NCBI GenBank assembly: GCA_902545405.1
Contig: CACCFT010000004.1
Location: 1 to 64,000, forward strand
Source: an uncultured Pelagibacteraceae bacterium
Lineage (GTDB): Bacteria; Pseudomonadota; Alphaproteobacteria; Pelagibacterales; Pelagibacteraceae
Reading direction: 5' to 3'
DNA length: 64,000 nt
Shown here: positions 50,900-59,182 of the stretch, piece after piece
Numbering within the stretch: position 1 is the stretch's first letter
How the letters are laid out: every line of letters starts with the position of its first letter
Program-made: the position numbers and the translations under genes
Notes under the pieces: generated by a model
Told to the model about the DNA's origin: nothing
Databases searched by the model: none
Seen by the model: only the letters and a program-made list of their open reading frames with translations

Positions 50900-51190
50900 A
50901 TGATCATAAAAATAGAAGAAAATATAAAATCATTTTCATCTTGGATGAATATGGTAAAGGCGAATGCTGAAAAAATTAAAGGATTTGGTGCTACGATTAT
51001 TTTTGCAGGTGTATCAAAAGAAGACCCTACAAAATTTACTGTAATCGTTAAGTATGCAACCATGGAAGGTTTTGAAGCATTTAAAAATGACAAAGAACTT
51101 CATGCAGCAAGAGCTGAAGCAGGCGTGGATTTAGATTCAGCAAAGGTTACACCGATGCATGAAGATTTTATGGAAAATTTTAGTGGATAA
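50900..51190 (+). CDS. 96-residue ABM/DUF3764-like barrel protein
   Basis: Sequence SFSSWMNMVKANAEKIKGFGATIIFAGVSKEDPTKFTVIVKYATMEGFEAFKNDKEL fits the dimeric alpha-beta barrel type in which a strand-helix-strand motif repeats; GVSKEDPTK is like DUF3764. No catalytic residues stand out. It starts 13 bp after the cupin and shares its size with the next gene (also 96 aa), suggesting a duplicated pair. Confidence 0.6.
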   Translation: MIIKIEENIKSFSSWMNMVKANAEKIKGFGATIIFAGVSKEDPTKFTVIVKYATMEGFEAFKNDKELHAARAEAGVDLDSAKVTPMHEDFMENFSG

Positions 51191-51217
51191 ACAATCAATA
51201 TAAAGAAAGGATAAAAT

Positions 51218-51508
51218 ATGGAAACAGAAACACTAGTAGTAGCTCATTTAAAAGAAGGTATGTTAGAAAAATTTATGGGCTTTATGCAATCAGATGCTGG
51301 TATGGCAGAAAGATCGAAAGTTGCAAATGTATCAAAAACAATTGGAACAGTTGCACCTGACAAAAAAACAGTAATGTTTAAAATTTTTGTGACTGATAAA
51401 GCTGCTCTTAAAGCTTTTATAGATGGAAGCAATCCAGTATCAGCTCCAGTTATGAAAGAAGTTATGGAAAGTTATAGTGTCTACGAATTAAATAAAGTAG
51501 ATATGTAA
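51218..51508 (+). CDS. 96-residue barrel protein, second copy
   Basis: METETLVVAHLKEGMLEKFMGFMQSD and KTVMFKIFVTDKAALKAFIDGSNPVSAPVMKEVMES have the same strand-helix layout as the gene before it, with clear divergence. No known family recognised beyond a ferredoxin-like barrel. A good SD AAAGGAT precedes it. Confidence 0.6.
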   Translation: METETLVVAHLKEGMLEKFMGFMQSDAGMAERSKVANVSKTIGTVAPDKKTVMFKIFVTDKAALKAFIDGSNPVSAPVMKEVMESYSVYELNKVDM

Positions 51509-51531
51509 TAATTTTTGTAATAAGGTTTGTA

Positions 51532-51822
51532 ATGCCTTCAGGATATATCATATTAAATATTAATGTGTTAAATCCTGAAAATTACAAAGAGTATTTGGAA
51601 AAAGCTCCTCCAACTGCTCAAATGTTTGGTGGCGAGTACATAATAAGAGGTGGCGAAAATGAAGTCATTGAAGGTGAGTGGAAATATCCAAGAACTGTTG
51701 TAATTAAATTCCCATCTTATGAAAAAGTTTTTGAGTGGTACAATTCAGAAATATATAAACCTATCAGACAAATTAGATTAGATAATACAGTATCAAATAC
51801 ATTAATAATTAAAGGAGCATAA
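51532..51822 (+). CDS. DUF1330 protein
   Basis: Barrel protein of 96 aa with the DUF1330 pattern GYIILNINVLNPENYKEYLEKAPPTAQMFGGEYIIRGG and ...TVVIKFPSYEKVFEWYNSEIYKPIRQIR. DUF1330 proteins belong to the dimeric alpha-beta barrel superfamily; many lie next to catabolic genes, but their reactions are unknown. Confidence 0.8.
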   Translation: MPSGYIILNINVLNPENYKEYLEKAPPTAQMFGGEYIIRGGENEVIEGEWKYPRTVVIKFPSYEKVFEWYNSEIYKPIRQIRLDNTVSNTLIIKGA

Positions 51823-51833
51823 AGGAGAAAAAA

Positions 51834-52154
51834 ATGTCAATATTAGAAAAATATAGTGCTGCAATTAAAAATAAAGATGAAGCAGCAATGAACGAACTTT
51901 TGCATGATGATTTTAAATTCACAATGCATAAATCAGGGAGTGTTTTAACTAAAGGTGATGTTATCAAATGGGCAATGAGTGGTGATATCAAGCAAGATAA
52001 AACTAGAATTGTTTATGAAAATGATGAAGTTGGTGTTCACCATGCGTTCGTAACATTTGATGATGGTAATGTAGAAGCAGTTATGGCAGTCTACAAATAC
52101 AAAGATGGCAAAATGATTAGTTTAGAAACTGGCGCAACGCCAATGCCAAAATAA
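51834..52154 (+). CDS. SnoaL/NTF2-like protein
   Basis: Single NTF2-like domain of 106 aa: YSAAIKNKDEAAMNELLHDDFKFTMHKSGSVLTKGDVIKWAMSG and HHAFVTFDDGNVEAVMAVYKYKDGKMISLE. SD AAAGGAGAAAAA is strong. Its stop is adjacent to the GTG start of the HCCA isomerase-like gene, so the two are coupled. Confidence 0.78.
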   Translation: MSILEKYSAAIKNKDEAAMNELLHDDFKFTMHKSGSVLTKGDVIKWAMSGDIKQDKTRIVYENDEVGVHHAFVTFDDGNVEAVMAVYKYKDGKMISLETGATPMPK

Positions 52155-52751
52155 GTGAACAACATAGATTTTTATTTTTCTATTGGAAGTACTTATACTT
52201 ATCTTTCGGTTACTCGAGCACTAGAAGCAGAAAAACAACATCAAATTAAGTTTAACTGGACTCCTTTTAGTGTGAGAGCAATAATGAAAGAAATGAACAA
52301 TGTTCCGTTTCCTAAAGAAAAAAAAAATAAAGTAGATTACATGTGGAGGGACATAGAAAGACGAGCAAAAAATTATGGATTTTTTGCTAAAACACCAGTC
52401 CCTTACCCTTTAACAGAATTTGATTTAGCTAATAAAATTGCAATATTAGGCTTAAAAAATAACTGGGGTGTAGATTACGTTCAGCTTACGTATAAACGAT
52501 GGTTTCAAGAAGGAAAAGAGCCTGCTGTTGAACCCAACTTGAGTGAAATCTGCGAAAAACTAAACTTAGATAAAGAAAAGATTGTTTCAGAGGCAAGCTC
52601 TGAGGAAATTAATAATATTTATTTATCAAATACAGAAAAAGCTAGAAAAAATAAAATATTTGGAAGTCCGTCATTTGTTGTAAAAAATGAAATATTCTGG
52701 GGAGATGATAGAATGGAAGATGCAATCAAATGGTCGAAGGCAAATGAATAA
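52155..52751 (+). CDS. DsbA-fold 2-hydroxychromene-2-carboxylate isomerase family protein
   Basis: GTG start at 52155, 198 aa. DFYFSIGSTYTYLS carries the Ser that binds glutathione in GST-kappa/HCCA isomerases in place of the DsbA cysteines, and KIFGSPSFVVKNEIFWGDDRMEDAI holds the cis-Pro and WG-x-DR motif. Such enzymes use glutathione to isomerise aromatic-ring products. Together with NTF2/cupin/DUF1330 proteins this suggests an aromatic or thiol-linked small-molecule pathway. Confidence 0.85.
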   Translation: MNNIDFYFSIGSTYTYLSVTRALEAEKQHQIKFNWTPFSVRAIMKEMNNVPFPKEKKNKVDYMWRDIERRAKNYGFFAKTPVPYPLTEFDLANKIAILGLKNNWGVDYVQLTYKRWFQEGKEPAVEPNLSEICEKLNLDKEKIVSEASSEEINNIYLSNTEKARKNKIFGSPSFVVKNEIFWGDDRMEDAIKWSKANE

Positions 52752-53079
52752 TATAACTGCTTATATAATTTTATTAATCGCAGTAATTCTTGGAACAGCA
52801 TCTAACAGTTTTGCTAAAAGTGCTCAAGGTTTTACATTATTAATACCTAGCATAATCACAGCAGTAACAATTGTTGGATGCATGTATACTTTGTCTTTAG
52901 TTATGAAAAGTATACCAGTTGGAATAACATATGCCTCTTTTGCAGGCTTATGTATAATTGCAACAGCTGCTGTTGGTGTTATAAAATTTAATCAAGTACC
53001 AAATTTTTATACAATAATTGGATTGATTTTAATTATATCGGGTGTCTTAATAGTTAACTTATTAGGAACAAATAAATGA
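52744..53079 (+). CDS. SMR-family transporter subunit A lacking the conserved Glu
   Basis: The true start is the ATG at 52744 (MNNITAYIILLIAV), overlapping the HCCA gene by 8 bp; 111 aa, four spans. Typical SMR segments SAQGFT, SIPVGITYASFAGLC and VLIVNLLG are present. The membrane Glu of EmrE span 1 (position 14) is a Gly here (ILGTASNSFAK). It overlaps the second subunit by 4 bp, so a heteromer is likely. Confidence 0.82.
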   Translation: MNNITAYIILLIAVILGTASNSFAKSAQGFTLLIPSIITAVTIVGCMYTLSLVMKSIPVGITYASFAGLCIIATAAVGVIKFNQVPNFYTIIGLILIISGVLIVNLLGTNK

Positions 53080-53411
53080 AACCATTATCTGGTTATATTT
53101 ATTTAGTATTAGCTATATCAACAGGAATAGCTGCAAATAGTTTTGCTAAAATTTCAGATGGATTTTCAAAATTAACTCCAACGATATTATCAATAGCTTT
53201 TATGTGTATAACTATGTATGGACTTGCAAAAGCTATGTCTATGATACCAGTAGGTTTTACTTATGCTACTTATAGTGGGATAACAGTGGCTGCTATTTTA
53301 GTTTTCGGAATGATTAAATATAACCAGATACCAAATATATATGGTTTAATTGGGATTTTTTTAATTATTATTGGCGTTGTAATGGTTAATTATCTTGGAA
53401 GAATTAATTAG
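53076..53411 (+). CDS. SMR-family transporter subunit B lacking the conserved Glu
   Basis: Four-span protein of 111 aa, similar to subunit A (NSFAK, DGFSKLTPT, IPVGFTYATYSG, IKYNQIPNIYGLIGI). The EmrE Glu14 position is again Gly (STGIAANSFAK). A paired SMR gene arrangement is known for EbrAB and MdtIJ, but those keep the Glu. The loss in both subunits suggests a different substrate class or mechanism. Convergent 4 bp overlap with the DMT gene. Confidence 0.82.
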   Translation: MKPLSGYIYLVLAISTGIAANSFAKISDGFSKLTPTILSIAFMCITMYGLAKAMSMIPVGFTYATYSGITVAAILVFGMIKYNQIPNIYGLIGIFLIIIGVVMVNYLGRIN

Positions 53412-54307
53412 CTCTTATTAAGTAATAAAATTAGTACACCTACTACAAATATAATTATCCCTAAAATTTCTGTAATTTTGACTTTTTCTTTAAACATATA
53501 CTTTGAAGACACATAACTAAATAATAATTCTATTTGGCCGATAGCTCTAACAAATGAAGACTGTATTAACGTAAAAGCATAAAACCAAGATAATGTTGCA
53601 AGAAATCCAGCTAACCCTGCTGTCAAACATTCATACTTGTTCTCATATAATTTTTTAAACTGCGACTTTTCAAATATAATTAAATAAATAGTAACTAATG
53701 TTGTTTGTATAACTAGACCAAAAAATAGTGTTGCTATAGCTTTTTCAAAGTTATTACTAAAATTTTCCAATGTTAATGCTGCTGCTCTAAAATATACAAC
53801 ACTTAAACCTAAGAATAGTCCTGCGGATAAACCAATTAAAGTTGTTTTTGAAAATAAGTTTTTTAGAAATAAACTTAAATCTTTAATCGATAATATAATT
53901 ACTCCAATTGTAGATACAATAATTCCTGTTATTCCAAATTTATTTAATTTATCCCCTATTATTAAATATTCAAAAATTGCGACTTGAATAACTTCAGTCT
54001 TGCTCAATGAAGTTCCAACTACAAAATTAGCAAATCTAAATAAATAGAGTAAAACAAATGTAAAAATTATTTGGAAAATTGAACCTAATAATACGTTAAA
54101 TATAAATTTTTTTTGACTTAGGATTTCAGGAATTACATTTAAATCTTGGAAATACAAAAAAAATAAAATAGTCCCGAATGGTAACGCAAAAGCAAATCTT
54201 ACATAAGTTGATGCAATAGTAGATACTTTTTGATTAAGTTTTTTCTGTAAAGTTGATCTAAGATTTTGAAAAAAAGCCCCAGAAATAGCTACAATTATCC
54301 AATTCAT
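53408..54307 (-). CDS. EamA-type DMT transporter
   Basis: Ten-span carrier of 299 aa made of two EamA halves: MNWIIVAISGAFFQNLRSTLQKKLN and IGLSAGLFLGLSVVYFRAAALT. The N-terminal Q-x-x-R-x-x-x-Q-K pattern and the C-terminal KEKVKITEILGIIIFVVGVLILL are usual in the DMT superfamily. It exports or imports small solutes; substrate not known. Confidence 0.82.
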   Translation of the reverse strand: MNWIIVAISGAFFQNLRSTLQKKLNQKVSTIASTYVRFAFALPFGTILFFLYFQDLNVIPEILSQKKFIFNVLLGSIFQIIFTFVLLYLFRFANFVVGTSLSKTEVIQVAIFEYLIIGDKLNKFGITGIIVSTIGVIILSIKDLSLFLKNLFSKTTLIGLSAGLFLGLSVVYFRAAALTLENFSNNFEKAIATLFFGLVIQTTLVTIYLIIFEKSQFKKLYENKYECLTAGLAGFLATLSWFYAFTLIQSSFVRAIGQIELLFSYVSSKYMFKEKVKITEILGIIIFVVGVLILLLNKS

Positions 54308-54337
54308 TGATGATTATTAATATTGTATTTAATTTTA

Positions 54338-54347
54338 AAGTCGACTT
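54338..54347. promoter_or_regulatory. AAGTCGACTT palindrome before the TRAP operon
   Basis: The 10-bp perfect palindrome AAGTCGACTT lies 36 bp upstream of dctP (ATG 54383), in AT-rich DNA shared with the divergent DMT gene. The position between the two genes and the symmetry fit an operator; the binding protein is unknown. Confidence 0.35.
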
Positions 54348-54382
54348 AAATAGTCTCATTTAACAAAAAAGAGGGAAATAAC

Positions 54383-55372
54383 ATGAAAATCTTTAAAAGA
54401 ATAATATTTTCTCTAATTTTCGTTTCTTTTGCCAGTGCAAGTTTGGCGGAAACAAAAATGAGAATTACACTTCAATTACCATTAAAGGCTCACTTAGGTC
54501 AGAACCTTTTGGTATTTAAAAAAGAATTAGAATCAAGATCAGACATTAAAGTAGAGATTTACGACTCCGCACAACTTTACAAAGATAAAGAGGTTCCGCA
54601 AGCTGTAGGTTCAGGAGCGATCGAAGCTGGTGTTGCATCTATAACAAGATTTGCAGGAACTAATCCTGAAGTTGATGTTTTCTATCTTCCATTCTTATTT
54701 GACTCAGAACAAAAAGTAAGAAAAGCAACTCAAGCTGGATCTGAGATAAGAGCTATCCTTGATCCTGCAATAGCAAAGACTGGAGCAGTTCCACTTTATT
54801 ATCAAGCTTATGGATCAGCAATAATGTTATCTAATGGTGGTCCGATGAAAACTCCGGCTGACTTTAAAGATAAAAAAATTAGAGTATTTGGAAAAACACT
54901 TGGAGCTTTTGTGAGTTCTTTAGGTGGTAAACCAGCATTAATATCTGGATCTGAGCAATATTTAGCTTACCAAAGAAATACAGTTGATGCAGGTATGACT
55001 GGTGTATCTGGTGTAAAATCTAGAAAATTATATCAAGTAATGGATACTTTAACAGTTACAAATCATGGCGATATCGAATTCGTTGTTGTTGCTAATGATA
55101 AATGGCTAAGCTCATTAACTCAAAAACAAAGAGACGCTATAGCTGAAGCATCAAAAGTAGCTGAAAAAGCTGTTAGAGATGACATGGCTAACATCGAAGC
55201 TGGCGCTTACAAAGAAGCAAAAGCAAATGGAATGAACATTGTAAACCTAAGTAGTTCTGAAGTTTCTGCTCTTAAAAAAGCATCGTCATCTGTTATTGAT
55301 GATTACATTTCTAGAACAGGTGGAGCTGGTGGAGTTGGTGATCAACTTGTAAAAGCTGCAAACAAACTTTAA
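54383..55372 (+). CDS. TRAP transporter solute-binding protein DctP
   Basis: Periplasmic protein of 329 aa with signal peptide MKIFKRIIFSLIFVSFASASLA. DVFYLPFLFDSEQKVRKATQAG, FKDKKIRVFGKTLGAF (Arg that binds carboxylates) and SEQYLAYQRNTVDAGMTG mark the DctP family. Typical ligands are C4-dicarboxylates, 2-oxo acids or other carboxylates. A palindromic hairpin separates it from dctQ. SD AGAGGGAAATAAC precedes the ATG. Confidence 0.9.
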   Translation: MKIFKRIIFSLIFVSFASASLAETKMRITLQLPLKAHLGQNLLVFKKELESRSDIKVEIYDSAQLYKDKEVPQAVGSGAIEAGVASITRFAGTNPEVDVFYLPFLFDSEQKVRKATQAGSEIRAILDPAIAKTGAVPLYYQAYGSAIMLSNGGPMKTPADFKDKKIRVFGKTLGAFVSSLGGKPALISGSEQYLAYQRNTVDAGMTGVSGVKSRKLYQVMDTLTVTNHGDIEFVVVANDKWLSSLTQKQRDAIAEASKVAEKAVRDDMANIEAGAYKEAKANGMNIVNLSSSEVSALKKASSSVIDDYISRTGGAGGVGDQLVKAANKL

Positions 55373-55384
55373 ATCGTATAAATA

Positions 55385-55408
55385 CCCCGCACTTAAGTGC
55401 GGGGTTTT
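55385..55408 (+). terminator. Palindromic attenuator between dctP and dctQ
   Basis: CCCCGCACTTAAGTGCGGGG (55385-55404) is a perfect 20-bp palindrome followed by TTTT, giving an intrinsic terminator. The dctQ ATG is at 55412, so the 3' arm GGGG is also the only SD-like sequence; when the hairpin forms, dctQ translation is blocked. Confidence 0.85.
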
Positions 55409-55411
55409 CAA

Positions 55412-55888
55412 ATGAATACCTACGACAAAATTGTAAAATATTCTGGCTATTTAGCTTCAGCATTATTTATTATGATAGGCTTTATAGTTTCTTATGAAGT
55501 TATCATGAGATACATATTTAATTCACCTACTATTTGGGTAAACGAAATTTCTCGATTTTTACAAATTTGGGCTACTTATTTAGCTTTAACTTATACTTTT
55601 CATAAAAATGATTTTATCAGAATAACAGTTATATATGACAAAGTAGGAGATAAAGGAAAAAAGATATTAGATTTAATAAGTGCAATATTCATTTTAATCT
55701 TTAGTGGATTTGTACTTTATTATGGATGGTTAATTGCTTACGACTCTCTTAAAGTTGGAAGAACAAGCTCTACAATTTTAGATGTTCCATCCTTTCTTAC
55801 AGAATTTGCGATACCATTATGTTTTGCATTTTTGGTATTAAGAGTGCTTTTCGAAGTACCTAAATACATCAAAGATATAATTAAATGA
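55412..55888 (+). CDS. TRAP transporter small permease DctQ
   Basis: The track start GTG 55397 is inside the hairpin; ATG 55412 (MNTYDKIVKYSG) gives 158 aa and four spans. EVIMRYIFNSPTIWVNEISRFLQIWATYLAL is the family signature (N-x-P-x-x-W-x-x-E). It overlaps the large permease by 4 bp. Confidence 0.88.
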   Translation: MNTYDKIVKYSGYLASALFIMIGFIVSYEVIMRYIFNSPTIWVNEISRFLQIWATYLALTYTFHKNDFIRITVIYDKVGDKGKKILDLISAIFILIFSGFVLYYGWLIAYDSLKVGRTSSTILDVPSFLTEFAIPLCFAFLVLRVLFEVPKYIKDIIK

Positions 55889-57156
55889 CAGTAGCAATAA
55901 TCTTATTTTTGTTATTTTTTGTGCTTTTTTTAGGAGTGCCAATAGCATTTGGTTTAGGTTCTATAGGATTGGGTTTAATGTTATTTGGAGATATTTCTCC
56001 TTTAATGATCCCGCAAACTTTTTACAGTGTGGCAGATAACTTTATTTTATTAGCTGTTCCGATGTTTTTGATGATGTCTAATATATTATTAAAAGCAGGT
56101 GTTGGAGAAGATCTTTTTAATTTTGCTCAAAGCTGGGTTGGAAATTTTCCAGGCGGTTTAGCTATAGCAACTATAGTTTCTTGCAGTATTTTTGCTGCTA
56201 TATCTGGATCATCAGTGGCAACTGCAGCAACAATCTCAACTGTAGCATTTCCTGCAATGATTAATAGAGGTTATCACAGAAACTTTACTTTAGGTATTTT
56301 GGCAGCGGGTGGAACTTTAGGGATTTTAATTCCTCCATCAATTCCAATGATTGTTTATGCATTTGTTGTTGAAGAGTCTGTACTAAGTATGTTTCTTGCA
56401 GGAATTGGGCCAGGAATAGTTTTAGCATTATTTTTTATTATCTTTTCAGTTTTTTACGTGAAATTTTTTAATAAAGAAGTTCAAAATGTATCCAGTACTT
56501 TGGAAGAAAAAATTAAATACACAAAAAGAGGTTTGCCAATATTATTAATGGCCTTCATCATGCTAGGTGGAATTTATGCTGGAATTTACACACCAACAGA
56601 AGCAGGTGGTATTGGTTTTTTAATATCATTTATCTATGTTGTGGCTAAAAAAAGATTAGATTTTAAAGGTTTTATCGAAGCTGGTTTGGAGACAATGAAA
56701 ACTACAGTTACTATATTTATAATTATAGCAGGAGCTAAAGTTTTTGGTAAAGCAATTTCTCTTTATAGAATTCCTCAAGATTTATCATCTTTCATAGTTA
56801 CTAATATTAATGAGACTGGTTTATTTATACTTGTTGTTTGTATTACTTTGTTAATCTTAGGATTTATAATGGAAACCCTGTCATTAATTTTAATCATGAT
56901 GCCTATATTTTCGATTTCAATTGCTGCAATGAATATTGATTTAATTTGGTTTGGAATAATTTTTACGTTAATGATTGAGTGCGCATTAATTACACCACCC
57001 GTTGGACTAAATATTTATGTTCTCCAAGCAATTGGTAAAGCAAAAATGTCAGAAATAGCTAAAGGTGTGATACCTTTTGTCATCATAATGTTATTTACAG
57101 TATTTGTTATTTACTTATTCCCTGACCTAGCATTATATATACCTTTTAAATTATAA
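55885..57156 (+). CDS. TRAP transporter large permease DctM
   Basis: Large membrane subunit of 423 aa with about 12 spans. FGLGSIGLGLMLFGD, ISGSSVATAATISTVAFPAMINRGY and GGTLGILIPPSIPMIVYAFV are the hallmark segments, with YTPTEAGGIGF later. Sodium-driven uptake with DctP and DctQ. The next gene (57159) begins 3 bp after its stop, joining a C-C lyase to the transporter. Confidence 0.93.
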   Translation: MTVAIILFLLFFVLFLGVPIAFGLGSIGLGLMLFGDISPLMIPQTFYSVADNFILLAVPMFLMMSNILLKAGVGEDLFNFAQSWVGNFPGGLAIATIVSCSIFAAISGSSVATAATISTVAFPAMINRGYHRNFTLGILAAGGTLGILIPPSIPMIVYAFVVEESVLSMFLAGIGPGIVLALFFIIFSVFYVKFFNKEVQNVSSTLEEKIKYTKRGLPILLMAFIMLGGIYAGIYTPTEAGGIGFLISFIYVVAKKRLDFKGFIEAGLETMKTTVTIFIIIAGAKVFGKAISLYRIPQDLSSFIVTNINETGLFILVVCITLLILGFIMETLSLILIMMPIFSISIAAMNIDLIWFGIIFTLMIECALITPPVGLNIYVLQAIGKAKMSEIAKGVIPFVIIMLFTVFVIYLFPDLALYIPFKL

Positions 57157-57158
57157 AT

Positions 57159-58034
57159 ATGTTTTCAAAAATAAAATCAAAAGATAAAGCAGAACAATTA
57201 AGACAACTATTAAATGGACCAGAAATAATTGTAATGCCTGGATGCTTTGATGCATTATCAGCAAAATTAATTGAAAGAGAAGGTTTGAAAGTTGGGTTTA
57301 TGTCTGGCTTCAGTGTTTCATCAACAAAACTTGGTATGCCGGACACAGGTTTAATTTCTTTTTCTGAAATGGCAGAACAAGTAAGAAATATATGTAATGC
57401 TACATCAATTCCAATAATATTTGATGGGGATACTGGATATGGAAATTCAGTGAACGTATTTAGAACTGTAAGAGGATATGCAGATGCAGGAGCAGCTGGA
57501 GTGATGATTGAAGACCAAAAGTGGCCAAAAAAATGTGGTCACACAAAGGGCAAAGATGTTGTCGAACTTGATGAAGCTAACTCAAGAATTAAAGCTGCGG
57601 TGGATGCAAGAGAATATGGAAATAAAGATATCTTAATAATGGCAAGAACTGATGCCATAGCAACTAGAGGATTAGATGATGCAATTAAAAGAATGCAATC
57701 TTTTTCAAAACTTGGTGTTGATATTTTATTTATTGAAGCTGTTAAAAATAAAGAAGATATGAAAAGAATTATTAAAGAAGTTCCAGGTCATCATATGTTA
57801 AATTTGATCGAAGATGGCGAAACCCCATTATTGGAAATTAATGAAATAGAGGAAATTGGTTATAAAATTGCTGTAATGCCTCTAACCCTAATGAGTGCAT
57901 CAGTAAAAACGATGCAAGAATGTTTGAATAATATGAAAAATAAAGTTTATAATAAAAATGTTTCTAAATTTTCAGAATTAAGAGATATAGTTGGCTTCAA
58001 CGAATATTACGATATTGAAGACAAATATAAATAA
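57159..58034 (+). CDS. Isocitrate lyase/PEP mutase family C-C lyase
   Basis: Enzyme of 291 aa with IIFDGDTGYG (metal Asp 89, 91) and KKCGHTKGKDVV: the K-K-C-G-H motif with Cys126 is the lyase-type loop of isocitrate/methylisocitrate lyases, not the Asn form of PEP mutase. Substrates in this family include 2-methylisocitrate, 2,3-dimethylmalate and oxaloacetate. Tight linkage to the TRAP operon suggests it cleaves the imported acid. Confidence 0.85.
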   Translation: MFSKIKSKDKAEQLRQLLNGPEIIVMPGCFDALSAKLIEREGLKVGFMSGFSVSSTKLGMPDTGLISFSEMAEQVRNICNATSIPIIFDGDTGYGNSVNVFRTVRGYADAGAAGVMIEDQKWPKKCGHTKGKDVVELDEANSRIKAAVDAREYGNKDILIMARTDAIATRGLDDAIKRMQSFSKLGVDILFIEAVKNKEDMKRIIKEVPGHHMLNLIEDGETPLLEINEIEEIGYKIAVMPLTLMSASVKTMQECLNNMKNKVYNKNVSKFSELRDIVGFNEYYDIEDKYK

Positions 58035-58255
58035 TGTTTCCAAAAAAATTCTCTAAAATTCTTTTCGTTTTTTTTATGGGTTTAGGAATGAGTTTGTTAA
58101 TGACCCTAATTATTACATTTATAAATACAGGTTATGATGAATTTTATTATAAAAGATTTTTCAAAGCTTGGTCTATTAGTTTGCCAGTTGCATTAGTTGC
58201 AACAACTTTTGTTGCACCGTTGGTTAATAAATTAGTGGAAAAAATTACTAAATAG
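58034..58255 (+). CDS. DUF2798 membrane protein
   Basis: Two-span protein of 73 aa. KFSKILFVFFMGLGMSLLMTLIITFINTG and FKAWSISLPVALVATTFVAPLVNKLV match the DUF2798 pair of spans. The start shares one base with the stop of the previous gene. Function unknown; linked by coupling to the TRAP-lyase operon. Confidence 0.8.
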   Translation: MFPKKFSKILFVFFMGLGMSLLMTLIITFINTGYDEFYYKRFFKAWSISLPVALVATTFVAPLVNKLVEKITK

Positions 58256-58267
58256 AGAGGATGTCAT

Positions 58268-59182
58268 ATGAGTGAAAATATAGCTTTTATAGGAGTTGGT
58301 AATATGGGAAACCCAATGGCCTGTAATTTAAAGAATGCTGGTAAAAAAGTTAAGGTTTTTGATGTTTCTAAAGAAATGATTGATAAAGCAGTTGAAAATA
58401 ATCTTGATGTTGAGAAGGATTTTGGAAAACTAATCAATAGTGAAACGTCTGTAGTAATCACTATGTTACCCGAGGGAAAACATTCAAAAGAAGTTTATTT
58501 AAAAGAAAATGGCGTTCTAGATAAAGTTTCTAAAAATTGTCTACTAATAGATTGTTCAACAATCGATATAGATACCTCTAAAGAAATAGGAAAGAAAGCA
58601 AATGAAAAAGGTATTAAGATGATTGATGCACCAGTAAGTGGTGGAGTGATGGGTGCACAAAAAGCAACTTTAAATATTATGGTCGGTGGATCAAATGATG
58701 CATTTAATCAAGCTTTACCTATTTTAAAATTAATGGGTAAAAATATATACCATGCAGGAGAGATAGGAAGCGGAAACGGTGCAAAGATTTGTAACAACAT
58801 GTCTCTTGGAATAACAATGATTGCTGCTTCAGAGTCGTTAATGTTAGCAAGAAGATTGAATATAGATATAAAGAAAGTTCATGAAATTATGAAAAATGCC
58901 TCTGGAAATAGCTGGCCTATTTCAGTTTATCCACCCTTGCCTGGATTAATTGAAGGAACTCCATCTAACAACAAATATAAGCCTGGCTTTTCTGCAGGTA
59001 TGATGAACAAAGATTTAAAACTTGCAAATGAATGTGCTAAAAATGCAAATGCATCTACTCCATTAGGAGAGATGGCATTAGAAATATATTCAAAGTTTTG
59101 TGAAGATGGAAATGGTTCGAAAGATTTTTCCGCTATATCAAAAGTTATTGGTGGAGATGCTTGGGATTATCCAATAGAATAA
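58268..59182 (+). CDS. Beta-hydroxyacid dehydrogenase (3-hydroxyisobutyrate dehydrogenase family)
   Basis: NAD(P)-dependent enzyme of 304 aa. Rossmann IAFIGVGNMGNPMACNL, substrate loop DAPVSGGVMGAQKATLNIMVGG, and catalytic Lys in GNGAKICNNMSLG are all intact. Members oxidise 3-hydroxyisobutyrate, tartronate semialdehyde or D-3-hydroxyacids. It follows the DUF2798 gene by 12 bp and closes the TRAP operon, so it may take the product of the lyase further. The terminal segment ends 1 bp before the convergent DUF924 stop. Confidence 0.88.
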   Translation: MSENIAFIGVGNMGNPMACNLKNAGKKVKVFDVSKEMIDKAVENNLDVEKDFGKLINSETSVVITMLPEGKHSKEVYLKENGVLDKVSKNCLLIDCSTIDIDTSKEIGKKANEKGIKMIDAPVSGGVMGAQKATLNIMVGGSNDAFNQALPILKLMGKNIYHAGEIGSGNGAKICNNMSLGITMIAASESLMLARRLNIDIKKVHEIMKNASGNSWPISVYPPLPGLIEGTPSNNKYKPGFSAGMMNKDLKLANECAKNANASTPLGEMALEIYSKFCEDGNGSKDFSAISKVIGGDAWDYPIE

